Of a stretch of DNA of 64,000 nucleotides, positions 19,251 to 28,604 are shown one piece after another (position 1 is the first letter of the stretch; each line of letters starts with the position of its first letter). The notes beneath the pieces are model-generated. The model was not told the origin of the DNA and did no database searches. It worked only from the letters and a program-made list of their open reading frames with translations. Origin of the DNA: Hyphomicrobiales bacterium (GTDB lineage: Bacteria; Pseudomonadota; Alphaproteobacteria; Rhizobiales; Rhizobiaceae); contig UBXM01000020.1 of NCBI GenBank assembly GCA_900469445.1, forward strand, positions 1-64,000, in the 5' to 3' direction. The position numbers and the translations under genes are program-made.

Positions 19251-19372
19251 TTATCTTTCTAATGAGCGGCCCTGTTGCTCTCTGTGTTTACGAATCTCGT
19301 CGAAATGTTTCGCGAGCGTGGACCTGTATTTACGCCGCTGCTCACGACGAAGCCACAGGATGGCGGACCGTC
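19220..19372 (-). repeat. About 155-bp repeat, copy 1, carrying a small coding remnant
   Basis: Both strands share GCCGTCTAAAGC, CTGCTCTCTG and GAAGCCACAGGAT with the copy at 27247-27402. On the minus strand it encodes ILWLRREQRRKYRSTLAKHF then DEIRKHREQQGRSLER-stop (19251 end), but a TGA precedes it and no start codon exists. The distal 31 bases of the copy are used in another frame as the last codons of the GH13 gene 19342-21027. Confidence 0.6.
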
Positions 19373-21027
19373 AGAAGCGCGATGGCTTCATAAGGTCTGA
19401 AAACCAGCTCGCCCCCGATACTCACGATGGGGTCATAGTTCCAGATAAGGCAGTCACCGCTCGCAATGAGTTCCTTTGGCATGGTAAGACGGATCTCACT
19501 TGGCCTGAAATTGGCGACGACGATAAGCCGGACCTCATCGAGCGTGCGGGTATATACGTAGACATCCGGATGCTGTTCGAGCCATGTCTGGTAGTCACCG
19601 TAGACGACAACCGGGTGCGCTTTGCGAAGTGCGATGAGCTTGCGATAATGGTTCCATATCGAAGCGTCGTTGATCATCGCCATCTCGGCGTTGATGTTGA
19701 CGTAATTGGGGTTCACTTCAATCCACGGCGTTCCGGAGGAAAAACCACCATGCGGTGCGGCGCTCCACTGCATCGGTGTGCGCGCATTGTCGCGCGCGCT
19801 TTCGTTGGCACCTCGGATGAACTCTTCAGGTGACAGTCCGGCCTCCATTTGCAGCCGATGCATGTTCAGGGTCTCAATGTCGCGATACTGGTCGATCGAT
19901 GTGAAGGGCATGTTCGTCATGCCAATCTCCTCGCCTTGATAGACGAAGGGCGTTCCTTTCAAAAGGTGCAGCACCGTCGCCAGCATTTTTGCGGATTGGC
20001 TGTGGTAGCCGGCCGCGTCGCCGTAACGGGAAACGGCGCGGGGAAGGTCGTGATTGCCCCAAAACAACGCGTTCCAGCCGTCTTTTGCCAAAGCCAGCTG
20101 CCACTTGCCGAAGACTGCCTTCAAGCTCGCAAGGTTAAACGGCTTCGGGCGCCATTTTCCGAAGACCGCGTCCCATTGCTGGGTTACATGTTCAAACTGA
20201 AAGACCATGGATAGTTCCTTGCGGTCCCTCCCGGAATAAAGAAGCGCAGATCCCGGCGTGGCGCTCCACGTCTCGCCCACGGTCAGGATGTCGCGGTCAC
20301 CGAAGGTTCCGGCATTCATTTCCTGGAGATAGTCGTGGAGGTGAGGTCCGTCCGTAACCACCTGTCGGTCGACCTGCTTGCCGATATAATCGATGACGTC
20401 CATGCGGAAACCAGCAATTCCGCGATCCAGCCACCAGTTCATCATCGCGTAGATTTCAGCGCGGACCTTCGGGTTCTCCCAGTTGAGATCGGGCTGCCGA
20501 CGCGAGAACAGGTGCAGATAATATTCGCCGGTCGTCGGGTCCAGCGTCCAGGCCGGTCCGCCGAATGAGGATTGCAGGTCATTGGGCGGCCCGCCGTCAT
20601 CGGCCGGCTTGCGCCAGATGTAGAAATCGCGGAACGGGTTGTTGGAAGCCTCACGCGACTGCAGGAACCACGGATGTTCATCCGATGTGTGATTGACCAC
20701 GAGATCGAGAATGATGCCGATCCCGCGCGCCCTTGCCTCGGACACCAGCCGATCGAAATCCTCGAGCGTCCCGAATTCCGGCGCGATCCCACGATAGTCC
20801 GAAATATCGTAGCCGTTGTCGTCCATGGGCGACGGGTAGATGGGCGAGAGCCAGATGATGTCTATGCCCAGCCGCTGCAGATAATCCAGCCGCGACGCGA
20901 TGCCGGGAATGTCGCCGATGCCGTCGCCATCCGAGTCGCAAAAGCTGCGCGGGTAGACCTGGTAAACGGTCGCAGTGTGCCACCACCTCATATCGTGAAC
21001 CGGATTATCAGTAGCAACTCCAGGCAT
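19342..21027 (-). CDS. GH13 alpha-glucosidase / oligo-1,6-glucosidase-like
   Basis: About 561 residues from ATG 21027. GH13 signatures in order: WWHTATVYQVYPRSFCDSDG, region I DLVVNHTS, region II GFRMDVIDY (nucleophile Asp), region III GETWS (acid/base Glu), region IV FWGNHDLPR. It hydrolyses alpha-glucosidic bonds in malto- or isomalto-oligosaccharides, possibly trehalose-related substrates. The frame is open up to 21216, but that extension overlaps the upstream gene and lacks family similarity. The alternative start 20991 begins MRWWHTA. The stop codon lies inside a diverged repeat, so the last few residues (TVRHPVASS) may be borrowed. The gene follows another GH13 enzyme, probably in one operon. 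Confidence 0.92.
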   Translation of the reverse strand: MPGVATDNPVHDMRWWHTATVYQVYPRSFCDSDGDGIGDIPGIASRLDYLQRLGIDIIWLSPIYPSPMDDNGYDISDYRGIAPEFGTLEDFDRLVSEARARGIGIILDLVVNHTSDEHPWFLQSREASNNPFRDFYIWRKPADDGGPPNDLQSSFGGPAWTLDPTTGEYYLHLFSRRQPDLNWENPKVRAEIYAMMNWWLDRGIAGFRMDVIDYIGKQVDRQVVTDGPHLHDYLQEMNAGTFGDRDILTVGETWSATPGSALLYSGRDRKELSMVFQFEHVTQQWDAVFGKWRPKPFNLASLKAVFGKWQLALAKDGWNALFWGNHDLPRAVSRYGDAAGYHSQSAKMLATVLHLLKGTPFVYQGEEIGMTNMPFTSIDQYRDIETLNMHRLQMEAGLSPEEFIRGANESARDNARTPMQWSAAPHGGFSSGTPWIEVNPNYVNINAEMAMINDASIWNHYRKLIALRKAHPVVVYGDYQTWLEQHPDVYVYTRTLDEVRLIVVANFRPSEIRLTMPKELIASGDCLIWNYDPIVSIGGELVFRPYEAIALLTVRHPVASS

Positions 21028-21133
21028 TTGGGATCTCGCTGGTTTGAGCAGGCCGGCGGAATGACGGACGGCAAGAGCTGCCTCGTCGCCTGATCGGGCA
21101 ACGGGTGGAGCAAAGCCGGGGTCCGGTGCGCGG

Positions 21134-22795
21134 TCAGATGTCGCTTCTCTTGAGGAGGTAATCGAGCCCGCCTGCACGGTACCAACGATAACCGAATGGC
21201 TCGAGCACCATGTCATGCCGTCCTTTCTCGTCAGCCATGCTGTCGGCGCCGTCGGCGATGTCGATTAGGACCCGTCCACTGTCCCCTACGCCGGGATCGA
21301 ACGTGATCTCGACCGGCTTGTCATGGAGATTGTGGATGATGACAACGGCATTTTTGCGCCAGTCATAACGCATCGCTAACACGCCGGTATCGCCGCAATC
21401 CAAAACGCTAAAACTTCCCCATCCGATCTCGGGCGCTTCCTTTCGCATACGGATCATGCGCTCAGTCCAGTTCAGCATCGATTCCGCATCTCGTCGCTGC
21501 GCCGCGACATTGATGTGTTTGAAACCGTAGGGACCGTCTTCGATGACGGGCAGGACGGGTTTTTCCGCCTTGGTGAAGCCGCCATGCGGCTCGGTCGACC
21601 ATTGCATGGGCGTGCGGGCGCAGTTGCGCTCCTCCAATGCGAGATCGTCTCCCATGCCGATCTCGTCACCATATCGCAGGACCGGCGTGCCTGGTAGCGA
21701 ATACATCAAGCTGTAGGCAAGCTTGAGACGCCTGGTATCGCCGCCTAGCATCGGCGCCAGCCGACGCCGTATCCCTCGATCATAGAGCTGCATCTCCTTG
21801 TCCGGGCCAAAAGCCGAAAACACGGCTTGCCGCTGTTTTTCCGACAGCCGGCCGAGATCAAGTTCGTCGTGGTTTCGCAAGAATATTCCCCATTGCCCCG
21901 TTTGCGGGCGCTCGCGGGTCTCGTTCATTGCCTTGGCGAGGGGGCGGGTATCGGCACTTGCAAGCGCGTAGAACAGAGCCTGATTGACGTGAAAGTTGAA
22001 CATCATCTGCATACGATCGCCGTCGTCGCCAAAATATTGGAGGTTTTCTTTGGGTACGACATTGGCCTCAGCGAGGATAATGCTGTCACCCTTTCGCCAC
22101 TGCAGGAACTCGCGAAAACTGCGCAGCAGATCGAACTGCGGCTTCGACGCCTTCACATCCGCACCCTTTTCGGCGATCACGAAGGGAACGGCATCCATGC
22201 GAAAACCTGATACGCCTAGCTGTATCCAGAAACCCATGATCTTGAGAATTTCCGCCTGGACATGCGGATTGCCGGTGTTGAGATCGGGTTGGAATTTGAA
22301 GAAGCGGTGAAAATAGTATTCGCCGGACTTTTCGTCCCGTGTCCATGTGGTCTTTTGTACCCCTGGAAAGACCATGCCCTCGTCGGCATCTTCAGGCTTC
22401 TTTTCGGACCAAACATACCAGTCCCTGTATCGAGAACTCTTGTCGGCGCAGGCCTGCTTGAACCAAGGATGCTGATCGGACGTGTGATTGACGACGAGAT
22501 CGATCAGCACCCGAATACCTCGTTGCTTGGCACTATGGGTAAATTCGACGAAGTCGCCGAGCGTGCCGTATCGAGGATCGATGTTGTAATAGTCGGAAAC
22601 GTCGTAGCCATCATCGAGACCTGGCGAGGCCTGGAACGGCATCAGCCAGATGGCATTGACGCCGAGGCCGGCCAGATAATCCAGCCGTCGTTGCAGCCCT
22701 TGGAAATCGCCCACTCCGTCACCGTTGGCATCCATGAATGTCTCGACGGATAGGCAGTAGACAACGGCGTTCTTGTACCAAAGGTCGTTGATCAA
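21134..22795 (-). CDS. GH13 alpha-amylase family enzyme, trehalose synthase-like
   Basis: 553 residues. It begins INDLWYKNAVVYCLSVETFM and contains DLVVNHTS (region I), GFRMDAVPFV (region II, nucleophile Asp), ILAEANVVP (region III, Glu) and FLRNHDELDL (region IV). The opening and the MDANGDGVGDFQGL segment resemble trehalose synthase (TreS), which interconverts maltose and trehalose, but similarity to maltases is also strong. The start is TTG with AAAGGGAAA upstream. It lies between the LLM oxidoreductase (62 bp upstream) and the second GH13 gene, suggesting one unit for maltose/trehalose metabolism under stress. Confidence 0.9.
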   Translation of the reverse strand: MINDLWYKNAVVYCLSVETFMDANGDGVGDFQGLQRRLDYLAGLGVNAIWLMPFQASPGLDDGYDVSDYYNIDPRYGTLGDFVEFTHSAKQRGIRVLIDLVVNHTSDQHPWFKQACADKSSRYRDWYVWSEKKPEDADEGMVFPGVQKTTWTRDEKSGEYYFHRFFKFQPDLNTGNPHVQAEILKIMGFWIQLGVSGFRMDAVPFVIAEKGADVKASKPQFDLLRSFREFLQWRKGDSIILAEANVVPKENLQYFGDDGDRMQMMFNFHVNQALFYALASADTRPLAKAMNETRERPQTGQWGIFLRNHDELDLGRLSEKQRQAVFSAFGPDKEMQLYDRGIRRRLAPMLGGDTRRLKLAYSLMYSLPGTPVLRYGDEIGMGDDLALEERNCARTPMQWSTEPHGGFTKAEKPVLPVIEDGPYGFKHINVAAQRRDAESMLNWTERMIRMRKEAPEIGWGSFSVLDCGDTGVLAMRYDWRKNAVVIIHNLHDKPVEITFDPGVGDSGRVLIDIADGADSMADEKGRHDMVLEPFGYRWYRAGGLDYLLKRSDI

Positions 22796-22857
22796 GGCTG
22801 CTTTCCCTTTTGAAAATTGACTTGCAGGCGTTCGGCGTGGCGATGTTTCGCGGGCTA

Positions 22858-23985
22858 TCAGGTGTCAGCTGCACGCAGGGCGGGAAGCACCTGACGCTTC
22901 ATGAAATTGAGGAAGCTGATTTGGTCGCGGGAGACGTTATGGACGAACACTTCTTCGAAACCGCAGGCTTCGGCGGCAGAAATGATCTCGATCAGCGGCT
23001 CTGGACTGGTGACGAGTGAGATGACCTCATCGATATCGTCGGGCCGGACGTGCTGCGCGGCCCTCTCGAAATCCTCGGGTGTAGGAAGGTCTGAAAGGGA
23101 AGCGGGCGGCAAGGCTGCGTTGCGCCATTCTTTCCACGCCGCCGCTCTCGCCTCGGTTTCGGTCTCGGCCCAGCTAATTTGCATCTGCAGTGCTAGCGGC
23201 TTCTCCTCACCGCCACCAATGCGATAGGCCTCCCTGATATCGACGAGTTTCTGCTTCGGCTTGTTGATCGTAACCAGTCCGTCGGACCATCCGCCCGCCC
23301 ATTGCGCGGTCTCGGTCGACAATGCCGCGACAAACAGGGCCGGTGGCGTGTTCGGCAACGACCACAGGCGCGCCTTGTCGACCGTAAACCAGCGATCCCG
23401 CCGATCGACTTCCTCGCCGTGCAGAAGGGCGCGGATAATCTCGGTGCCAGCGAAAAGGCGCGCGTTGCGTTCTGCCTTTGCGGGCCACTCGCCGCCGACG
23501 ACATGTTCGTTGAGAGCCTCGCCGCTTCCTACTGCGATCCAGCGCAATCTGCCGGGAAACATTTCGCTGATCGTTCCGACGAGATGTGCGAGGACGGCCG
23601 GATTGTAGCGCCAGCCGCCTGGGATCGCCAAGCTGCCAAATGGGAGCGAGGTTTTCGCCATTGCAGCGCCGAGCCACGCCCAGTTGTTCCCGGAATTACC
23701 TTGACCGCTCAACCATGGAGCGATGTGATCGGAAGTCATGATGGCCTGAAAACCAGCATCCTCTGCAGCTTGCACGTATGCTAATAGTTCGCTGGGCGCA
23801 AATTGCTCATGAGATGCGTGGTATCCGATAATCATGCGCAGCTTACTGTCATTCTCGCGCTCCACGGGAGTCGGCTCGGATTGCGAAGGTACGAGCTCCC
23901 GCATGCCATCCGCAGGTGTCGACAACGCGCTGGTTTTTTGATGGTTCCCGGTCAATGGTACCAGTGTCGCCTTGGGCTTACCCAT
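22858..23985 (-). CDS. LLM-class flavin-dependent oxidoreductase (TIGR03885-like)
   Basis: About 375 residues from ATG 23985. After a 50-residue low-complexity N-terminus the conserved part begins MIIGYHASHEQFAPSELLAY, followed by TSDHIAPWLSG, the pattern of luciferase-like monooxygenases that bind FMN or F420 in a TIM barrel. The family of non-F420 flavin oxidoreductases often neighbours GH13 genes, as here. The substrate is unknown. The core could start at 23835. A possible EcfG promoter lies about 310 bp upstream. It is the first gene of the GH13 unit. Confidence 0.85.
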   Translation of the reverse strand: MGKPKATLVPLTGNHQKTSALSTPADGMRELVPSQSEPTPVERENDSKLRMIIGYHASHEQFAPSELLAYVQAAEDAGFQAIMTSDHIAPWLSGQGNSGNNWAWLGAAMAKTSLPFGSLAIPGGWRYNPAVLAHLVGTISEMFPGRLRWIAVGSGEALNEHVVGGEWPAKAERNARLFAGTEIIRALLHGEEVDRRDRWFTVDKARLWSLPNTPPALFVAALSTETAQWAGGWSDGLVTINKPKQKLVDIREAYRIGGGEEKPLALQMQISWAETETEARAAAWKEWRNAALPPASLSDLPTPEDFERAAQHVRPDDIDEVISLVTSPEPLIEIISAAEACGFEEVFVHNVSRDQISFLNFMKRQVLPALRAADT

Positions 23986-24295
23986 AGGGATGTCTTTTTC
24001 CGGTACGAGACAGCGTTGATAGTTGCACGCAGTTGGCCTTCGGTCCGACGAGTGGCGTTGGGGCACTACGCATGGAGGCGTCCGTGCAACAGCAATGGAA
24101 TAGTCCCGAGCTGCTATGAAAAGAGCCCAACGAACCGGCTTGAACTGCGCGAGCTCTAATCGGCTTCACAGCTGAGAGTCCGCCCTCAACGGGCCCGGTG
24201 CGAGGTTGGAGCGAGGCTTCAGACACCCGATCTAATACATGGCTGGACGATAAACATTCCATGCATTAGTCGATGCGACTCTGTTTTACTTAAGC

Positions 24296-24320
24296 AACAC
24301 GCGATTTCATTTGTAGTTCC
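24296..24320 (-). promoter_or_regulatory. Possible EcfG-type promoter for the LLM-GH13 unit
   Basis: On the minus strand GGAAC, 16 bases, TGTT. The consensus is GGAAC-N16/17-CGTT. The leader to the LLM start would be about 310 bp, which is long. The remainder of the gap 23986-24518 shows nothing else. Confidence 0.35.
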
Positions 24321-24518
24321 GGAAATATAGCGGCAGATTGGACGTCTGGCGACCTGTCGTTAGCGGTGGATGTATTCGCATCGCAAGCTTCTCCGCATTC
24401 GTGTCAATGGGGTCTAACCTTATTAATTTTACGCAGTGGCGCCCGATTCACTCTCGTAACATTCGAAGGCCCGAGCAATCGCCATTTCCCAGCAGTCCTG
24501 AGAGGCAAAGAGAAACTT

Positions 24519-25223
24519 ATGATTAAATTAGATCCGCCGCCCAGAGTGATCACTTTCGATTGCTATGGTACCCTCGTCCAATGGTACGAGGTACTGGAAC
24601 ATGAGGTTGCAAAGACGTTGCGGTCACGTGGCAAGAGTGATGCAGCCGCTTACGCTGTTGTAAATGCTTTCTCGCTTCATAGCAGACGCCTTACCAGCGA
24701 AAAGCCGCATCGGCTCTTCAAAGATGTCATGCGTATCGGTTTCACAGCAGCCTTTCGCGAACACGGCATCGCCTTGACCACGCTAGACATCGAGCGGATC
24801 GTATCTTGTCCCACGATAATGCCGCCGCATCCAGAAGTGCGTGATGCTTTGCAACGATTACAGCGGCACTATAAACTCGCCATTCTTTCGAACACGGACG
24901 ACGACTTGATCGCGCCCACTCTCGTCAACATCGGCGTGCGGTTCGACCATGTCATCACGGGTCAACAGGCACGCCACTATAAGCCTGCGAGAGAAATTTT
25001 TGATTACAGTTACGCCAGAATGGGTGTGAGGCAGGATGAAACGGTCCACGTCGCCATGGGCATGTACACGGACATGAAACCCTCTCGCGAAATAGGCGTT
25101 CGTGCGATTTGGGTTAATCGACGAAAGGAAAACGGCAACCTTGACTGGAGGCCTTATACAGAAGTCTCGAACCTTACCGAGGCTGCTGAGATACTCGTGC
25201 CGAGCGGGTTGAACTCGAGGTAA
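24519..25223 (+). CDS. HAD-superfamily hydrolase, haloacid dehalogenase type II-like
   Basis: 234 residues. Motif I is ITFDCYGTLVQW (nucleophile Asp and the DxYGT form typical of type II 2-haloacid dehalogenases), motif II LAILSNTDD (Ser/Thr), motif III the Lys in ARHYKPAREIFDY, and motif IV near VAMGMYTDMKPSREIG. Such enzymes remove halide from 2-haloacids or act on small phosphates; the actual substrate is unknown. The ATG at 24519 is used because AGAGGC precedes it and the fold starts there. It is monocistronic and divergent from the LLM gene. Confidence 0.9.
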   Translation: MIKLDPPPRVITFDCYGTLVQWYEVLEHEVAKTLRSRGKSDAAAYAVVNAFSLHSRRLTSEKPHRLFKDVMRIGFTAAFREHGIALTTLDIERIVSCPTIMPPHPEVRDALQRLQRHYKLAILSNTDDDLIAPTLVNIGVRFDHVITGQQARHYKPAREIFDYSYARMGVRQDETVHVAMGMYTDMKPSREIGVRAIWVNRRKENGNLDWRPYTEVSNLTEAAEILVPSGLNSR

Positions 25224-26056
25224 TACCGATCGATGGCATGTCCGTCTCTGCCGCAAATGAGGGTCCAACTCGCACTCCTCGCCCTATGTATACACCGTTC
25301 CATCCGGCCCGTTAGCTTCCGAAGCAGGCTTGCGAAGTGGTCGCGCAGCGCCAAAGAACCGGCCAAGCCCCGCTCGTATCAAACCTCTGAACAATGTCGA
25401 AGACGATGAAGAAGACAGGATCTTAGAACAAGAAGGGTGCGGGCAAGAAGAGATCTTGCCTGCAGCCGTGCCTCGTTATCGCCCCGCAAAACATGGACTG
25501 TTGGCGCGTGATGACTGCGTCGGGCCGAACGCCTAACAACGCCCCGGCAGCGATCATTGTGGCTGTAAGCCGAAGCAACGCCGCGTGAGCTAGCCGCTCG
25601 CCGCATATTTCCTTGGCGGGCTAATGAGGATTCAGCACGTTAGCACGGACCCGAGCGGGCTCTCTTTTTGCACCAAAACGTCGGCGCAGCCCTACCTATA
25701 GGCTAGAAGGATTGAGGATGATCGGTTGCTGTGCCACCCTTTCGTTGTCGGCGAACTGGCCTTAGGCAATCTGCGAGATAGGGATGCGGTATCAGATTTT
25801 TCTTGGAGCTCAGCGTGAGGCAGTGGTCGCGACCCATGCAGAGGTAATGACAGTCATTGACCGCTATTCGTTATTCAGCATGGGGGATCGGCTATACCGA
25901 TGCACATCTGTTGACTTCACCCCTCCTCGATCGGCGATCAAGCTTGTGGACGCTGGCGGCTGCGGCTCTCTGATCAGTTCTAAGTTGGTATGAGATTTCG
26001 CATCTATCCAACGCCCATCCGCCTGCGCTATTTTGAGGCGAAAATGGGGCACTCAG
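25224..26056. other. 830-bp stretch without a clear gene
   Basis: A 69-residue frame at 25784-25993 (MRYQIFLGAQREAVVATHAE) is protein-like but unrecognised and has no strong ribosome-binding site. Frames near 25330-25600 are Arg-rich and probably spurious. No repeat or RNA is recognised. Confidence 0.35.
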
Positions 26057-26272
26057 ATGTATTTCACGGCTTACGAAGCGCTCGAACCAAGCGATCTCAA
26101 TCGACTGAAAGGTGTCCTCGAAGAAATCCGACTCCAGCGCGGTATCGACCCGCGTGATCCCAGCCTCGAAGACTTGGCGCGCGATCTGGTCAATCTGTGG
26201 CTTGGCGGGTTTCGGGGAACTGAAGAGCTGAAGGCAATGCTCACGCCGATTGATCAGCATCTTGTTCAGTGA
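26057..26272 (+). CDS. Conserved hypothetical protein, 71 residues
   Basis: Starts MYFTAYEALEPSDLNRLKGV and continues DPRDPSLEDLARDLVNLWLG. It is an acidic helical protein of a type frequent in rhizobia. No catalytic motif or membrane segment is present. The ATG at 26057 is preferred over 26033 because the conserved part begins there. A clear terminator follows about 90 bp after the stop, supporting a real transcription unit. Confidence 0.6.
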   Translation: MYFTAYEALEPSDLNRLKGVLEEIRLQRGIDPRDPSLEDLARDLVNLWLGGFRGTEELKAMLTPIDQHLVQ

Positions 26273-26357
26273 CGAATGCACGGCGTCCAAGGAACAGCGG
26301 CGGCTTTTAGCGGTTTGACTGACGCCGGACCTTAGCTTCCCAGCCGACCGGCATCCT

Positions 26358-26397
26358 GCCCGCGACCGCGCTCACTCTCGGTGGCGGGCTTTTTTTT
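26358..26397 (+). terminator. Rho-independent terminator
   Basis: GCCCGC-G-ACCG, ten-base loop, CGGT-G-GCGGGC, then eight T residues. It serves the small gene 26057-26272. Confidence 0.9.
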
Positions 26398-26686
26398 CAC
26401 AAATTCGCGGGTTCGGATTCTACCGGCCCCATTGCCGCGCCACGACAATCCGCACGCAACTACTACAGTAAGCCGATACTGATTCCACACGCGATCGACA
26501 TGCTCGGCAAATACTTCGGCAGCATATCCAACAGCGGGTTCACCTCTTCGACCGCTTTCCAGATGACCAAATCACTATGTTGGCATGTGGATGAGGTTGG
26601 CTTTCATTGCTCTCGTAGATCGCGTGATGTGGGCGATGTTCGAAAAAGGGTTCGTTTGGTGGACCGAGTGACTGGTTCGGAGGGCG

Positions 26687-26914
26687 ATGATTTACACCGC
26701 ATTGGCGCTCACATGGGTCATCTACATCTCGTTTATAATCTCAATTATCAGTCTCACTTACCGATGCGTGGTCGAGATGATCGATGAGGTGACCGGCTTT
26801 ACTGATACCGGCAATGGTCTCGTATGGCTTCTTCTTGCTCCTTCGTATCAGGTCGGCGTAGTCGTTGGCGGCTACGCAATATTCATATTCATGGCGGCAT
26901 CACTTGCAACATAG
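26687..26914 (+). CDS. Small two-helix membrane protein
   Basis: 75 residues with two hydrophobic segments: residues about 4-26 (ALALTWVIYISFIISIISLT) and 50-73 (APSYQVGVVVGGYAIFIFMA), separated by an acidic loop (EMIDEVTGFTDTGNG). Probably an inner-membrane protein. No family is recognised. The long hydrophobic runs in one frame are the main evidence that it is real. Confidence 0.45.
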   Translation: MIYTALALTWVIYISFIISIISLTYRCVVEMIDEVTGFTDTGNGLVWLLLAPSYQVGVVVGGYAIFIFMAASLAT

Positions 26915-27009
26915 AGTCTTGGGAATTCATCGGCGCCGCCTCACCATAGCGATCATCGCTGAATTGCTAGAAGCCGATTGCCGGGCAATAATACGATTAT
27001 CTTCTTGCC

Positions 27010-27154
27010 TTCAAGGTAGAAAAGCGCATTCGCCACCGACGTAGATCTCAATCTCGTCCTCCGGACTTGGAGCAACGCATCGCCCAGCCGCCTGATCCTA
27101 ATCGATGACGAACACCGACTGTTCGGGCATCAGCTCGAGCTTCAAGTCGGTCGT
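27010..27154 (-). pseudogene. Small acidic protein remnant
   Basis: The minus strand reads TTDLKLELMPEQSVFVID, a TAG codon, then DQAAGRCVAPSPEDEIEIYV and GGECAF. The continuous protein-like sense across the stop suggests a small gene with a nonsense mutation and no surviving start. The family is unknown to me. Confidence 0.3.
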
Positions 27155-27246
27155 TACTCTCCAACCCCCTAAGTCGCGGAATCAGTTACGGAAGCTTCTA
27201 CGTAGACTGGGGTTGCGTGAGGCCCGTCACGGCAAAAGCCTCTCGG

Positions 27247-27402
27247 GCAGAAGAGCCGTCTAAAGCAAAACTTCGCGGTTCAAACCGATCTTTCCTGTTT
27301 GTACAGGAGCGGATTTGCTGCTCTCTGATTTACGAATTTCATCGAAATGATGCGCGAGCGCGGACCTGTATTTCCGCTGCTGCTCAAGACGAAGCCACAG
27401 GA
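27247..27402 (-). repeat. About 155-bp repeat, copy 2
   Basis: Diverged copy of 19220-19372 in the same orientation, sharing several 10-20 bp blocks. On the minus strand it encodes the same peptide in a frame with a start codon (see 27260-27445). Confidence 0.6.
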
Positions 27403-27445
27403 TTGCGGCCCACCTGCTACGATCGGGGATAGTGCCACTGAACAA
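27260..27445 (-). CDS. Small basic protein within the repeat
   Basis: 61 residues. The core RLEQQRKYRSALAHHFDEIR matches the peptide of repeat copy 1 and resembles QRKRREYQSAFAQHLQRVRN in the N-terminal extension of the receiver protein at 35066. It may be a free-standing version of that extension or a truncated relic; no separate function is known. The N-terminus (MFSGTIPDRSRW) is not shared with copy 1. No strong ribosome-binding site is seen. Confidence 0.4.
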   Translation of the reverse strand: MFSGTIPDRSRWAAILWLRLEQQRKYRSALAHHFDEIRKSESSKSAPVQTGKIGLNREVLL

Positions 27446-27613
27446 GTTTCCCGTCCCGGTCTGAGCGCAGAACTATAGGGCGGACAGTAGATCGATCCAG
27501 AGAGCCGTCGTGAACCAGCTTACGCTTTCCAAGGACATCCGGAAATGAGCCACGTACGTCCGAGAAATGGCTCGAAATCTGGTCCGTGCCATGTCCTAGA
27601 ATAATCGATCGCT

Positions 27614-27802
27614 TTATTGCAGCTGAGCGCGTTTTCGCGCTGCATCAACCTGTACAAGGCATTTCAACCGGACTGCTTGACCAGTTGCATACGAGATCGC
27701 GTAAGCCCGTCCGTCGAATTCCTGATCGGAAGTCTTGCCATCTTCGGTGAGACGAACGACGAAAGCATTGCTATCTTCTATAAGCTGTACTGAATTTTGC
27801 AT
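27614..27802 (-). CDS. Conserved hypothetical protein, 62 residues
   Basis: Starts MQNSVQLIEDSNAFVVRLTE and continues DQEFDGRAYAISYATGQAVR. GGGAG stands eight bases before the ATG at 27802, which is therefore preferred over the upstream frame opening at 27913. It is a compact, probably single-domain protein with no recognised function, of a type seen repeatedly on rhizobial replicons. Confidence 0.6.
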   Translation of the reverse strand: MQNSVQLIEDSNAFVVRLTEDGKTSDQEFDGRAYAISYATGQAVRLKCLVQVDAARKRAQLQ

Positions 27803-27949
27803 GATCTGCTCTCCCATCAACAGGTAGAAGTCGCCGTCTCCATCAACGACTTTACCCCTGTGAGAACCGAACATACGCCATTGGTATAATTGCGCTACTG
27901 CTAATTTTAGCATTCAGGGAAATGGCACGGATGATTCGGTTTATTTCTT

Positions 27950-28545
27950 TTAGGGTCTATTATCCGACGCCCTGCACGAGCAGAAATCATGAAATCCCAA
28001 GCCTGGTTGATCGATCGAGACGATATTGCGTTGATGCGCTTCAGGTCGCGCAGCATTTTGAGATGAAGCGAACTTGTATGCAGACTTTCCAATCGACCGT
28101 CTCTCAACCGTTTGAGATGACGTTCCGCCGAATGCTTTTCCAAGCGGCGGAACGTCCACCTTGATCTCCATCAGCCATCTTGCAAGATTGAAGTCTCCGG
28201 TGACAAATCCAGTCTGGTGCGCAGATTGTCGATGGTAAAGTCGAATAGATCGGCTAGCTCCCGGTAGCTGTCGTCGGAGGAACTCAGGTCGCCGATCTTC
28301 TTGACCAGTTGGTCGCAGAGATCCTTCCCGATGATGTCGCCGATATGTTCGGGGTTGATTGCATCGTCGAAGATCCCGATGGATCGTTGCGAGTTGTCAT
28401 CGTCCTGTCTTGTCGCCCCGGCTTCGAGACATAGACCTCCACGTCCTGCTGCAGCCTGTCGACACGACCCTATACCGCAGCGATTTCCTGCATCGGCGCG
28501 GCGTCATTGTGCTTGAAGGCATTCTCGTTGCCGCCTAAGGAATGA
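27950..28545 (-). pseudogene. Na/Pi-cotransporter family protein, C-terminal PhoU-like domain remnant
   Basis: Pieces in order on the minus strand: LGGNENAFKHNDAAPMQEIA, a TAG, then GRVDRLQQDVEVYVSKPG. After a frameshift come RSIGIFDDAINPEHIGDIIG and DSYRELADLFDFTIDNLRTR. After a stop and another shift come ERHLKRLRDGRLESLHTSSL and HLKMLRDLKRINA. This is the PhoU-like tail of the NptA-type Na/Pi-cotransporter family (EHIGDII and SSLHLxxLRDLKRIN are characteristic). The membrane part is gone. It lies directly downstream of the pit operon, so a second phosphate transporter once stood here. Confidence 0.75.
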
Positions 28546-28604
28546 CAGTCCTATTGCACAGGCTTGCAAGGTCTGCCTCACGCCATTGTTGCGACTGGGA
28601 CGGG

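Noticed and set aside
21028..21216. N-terminal extension of the GH13 gene to 21216
   Set aside because: It overlaps the upstream GH13 gene in another frame and precedes the conserved family start; MPGVATD or MRWWHTA is more likely.
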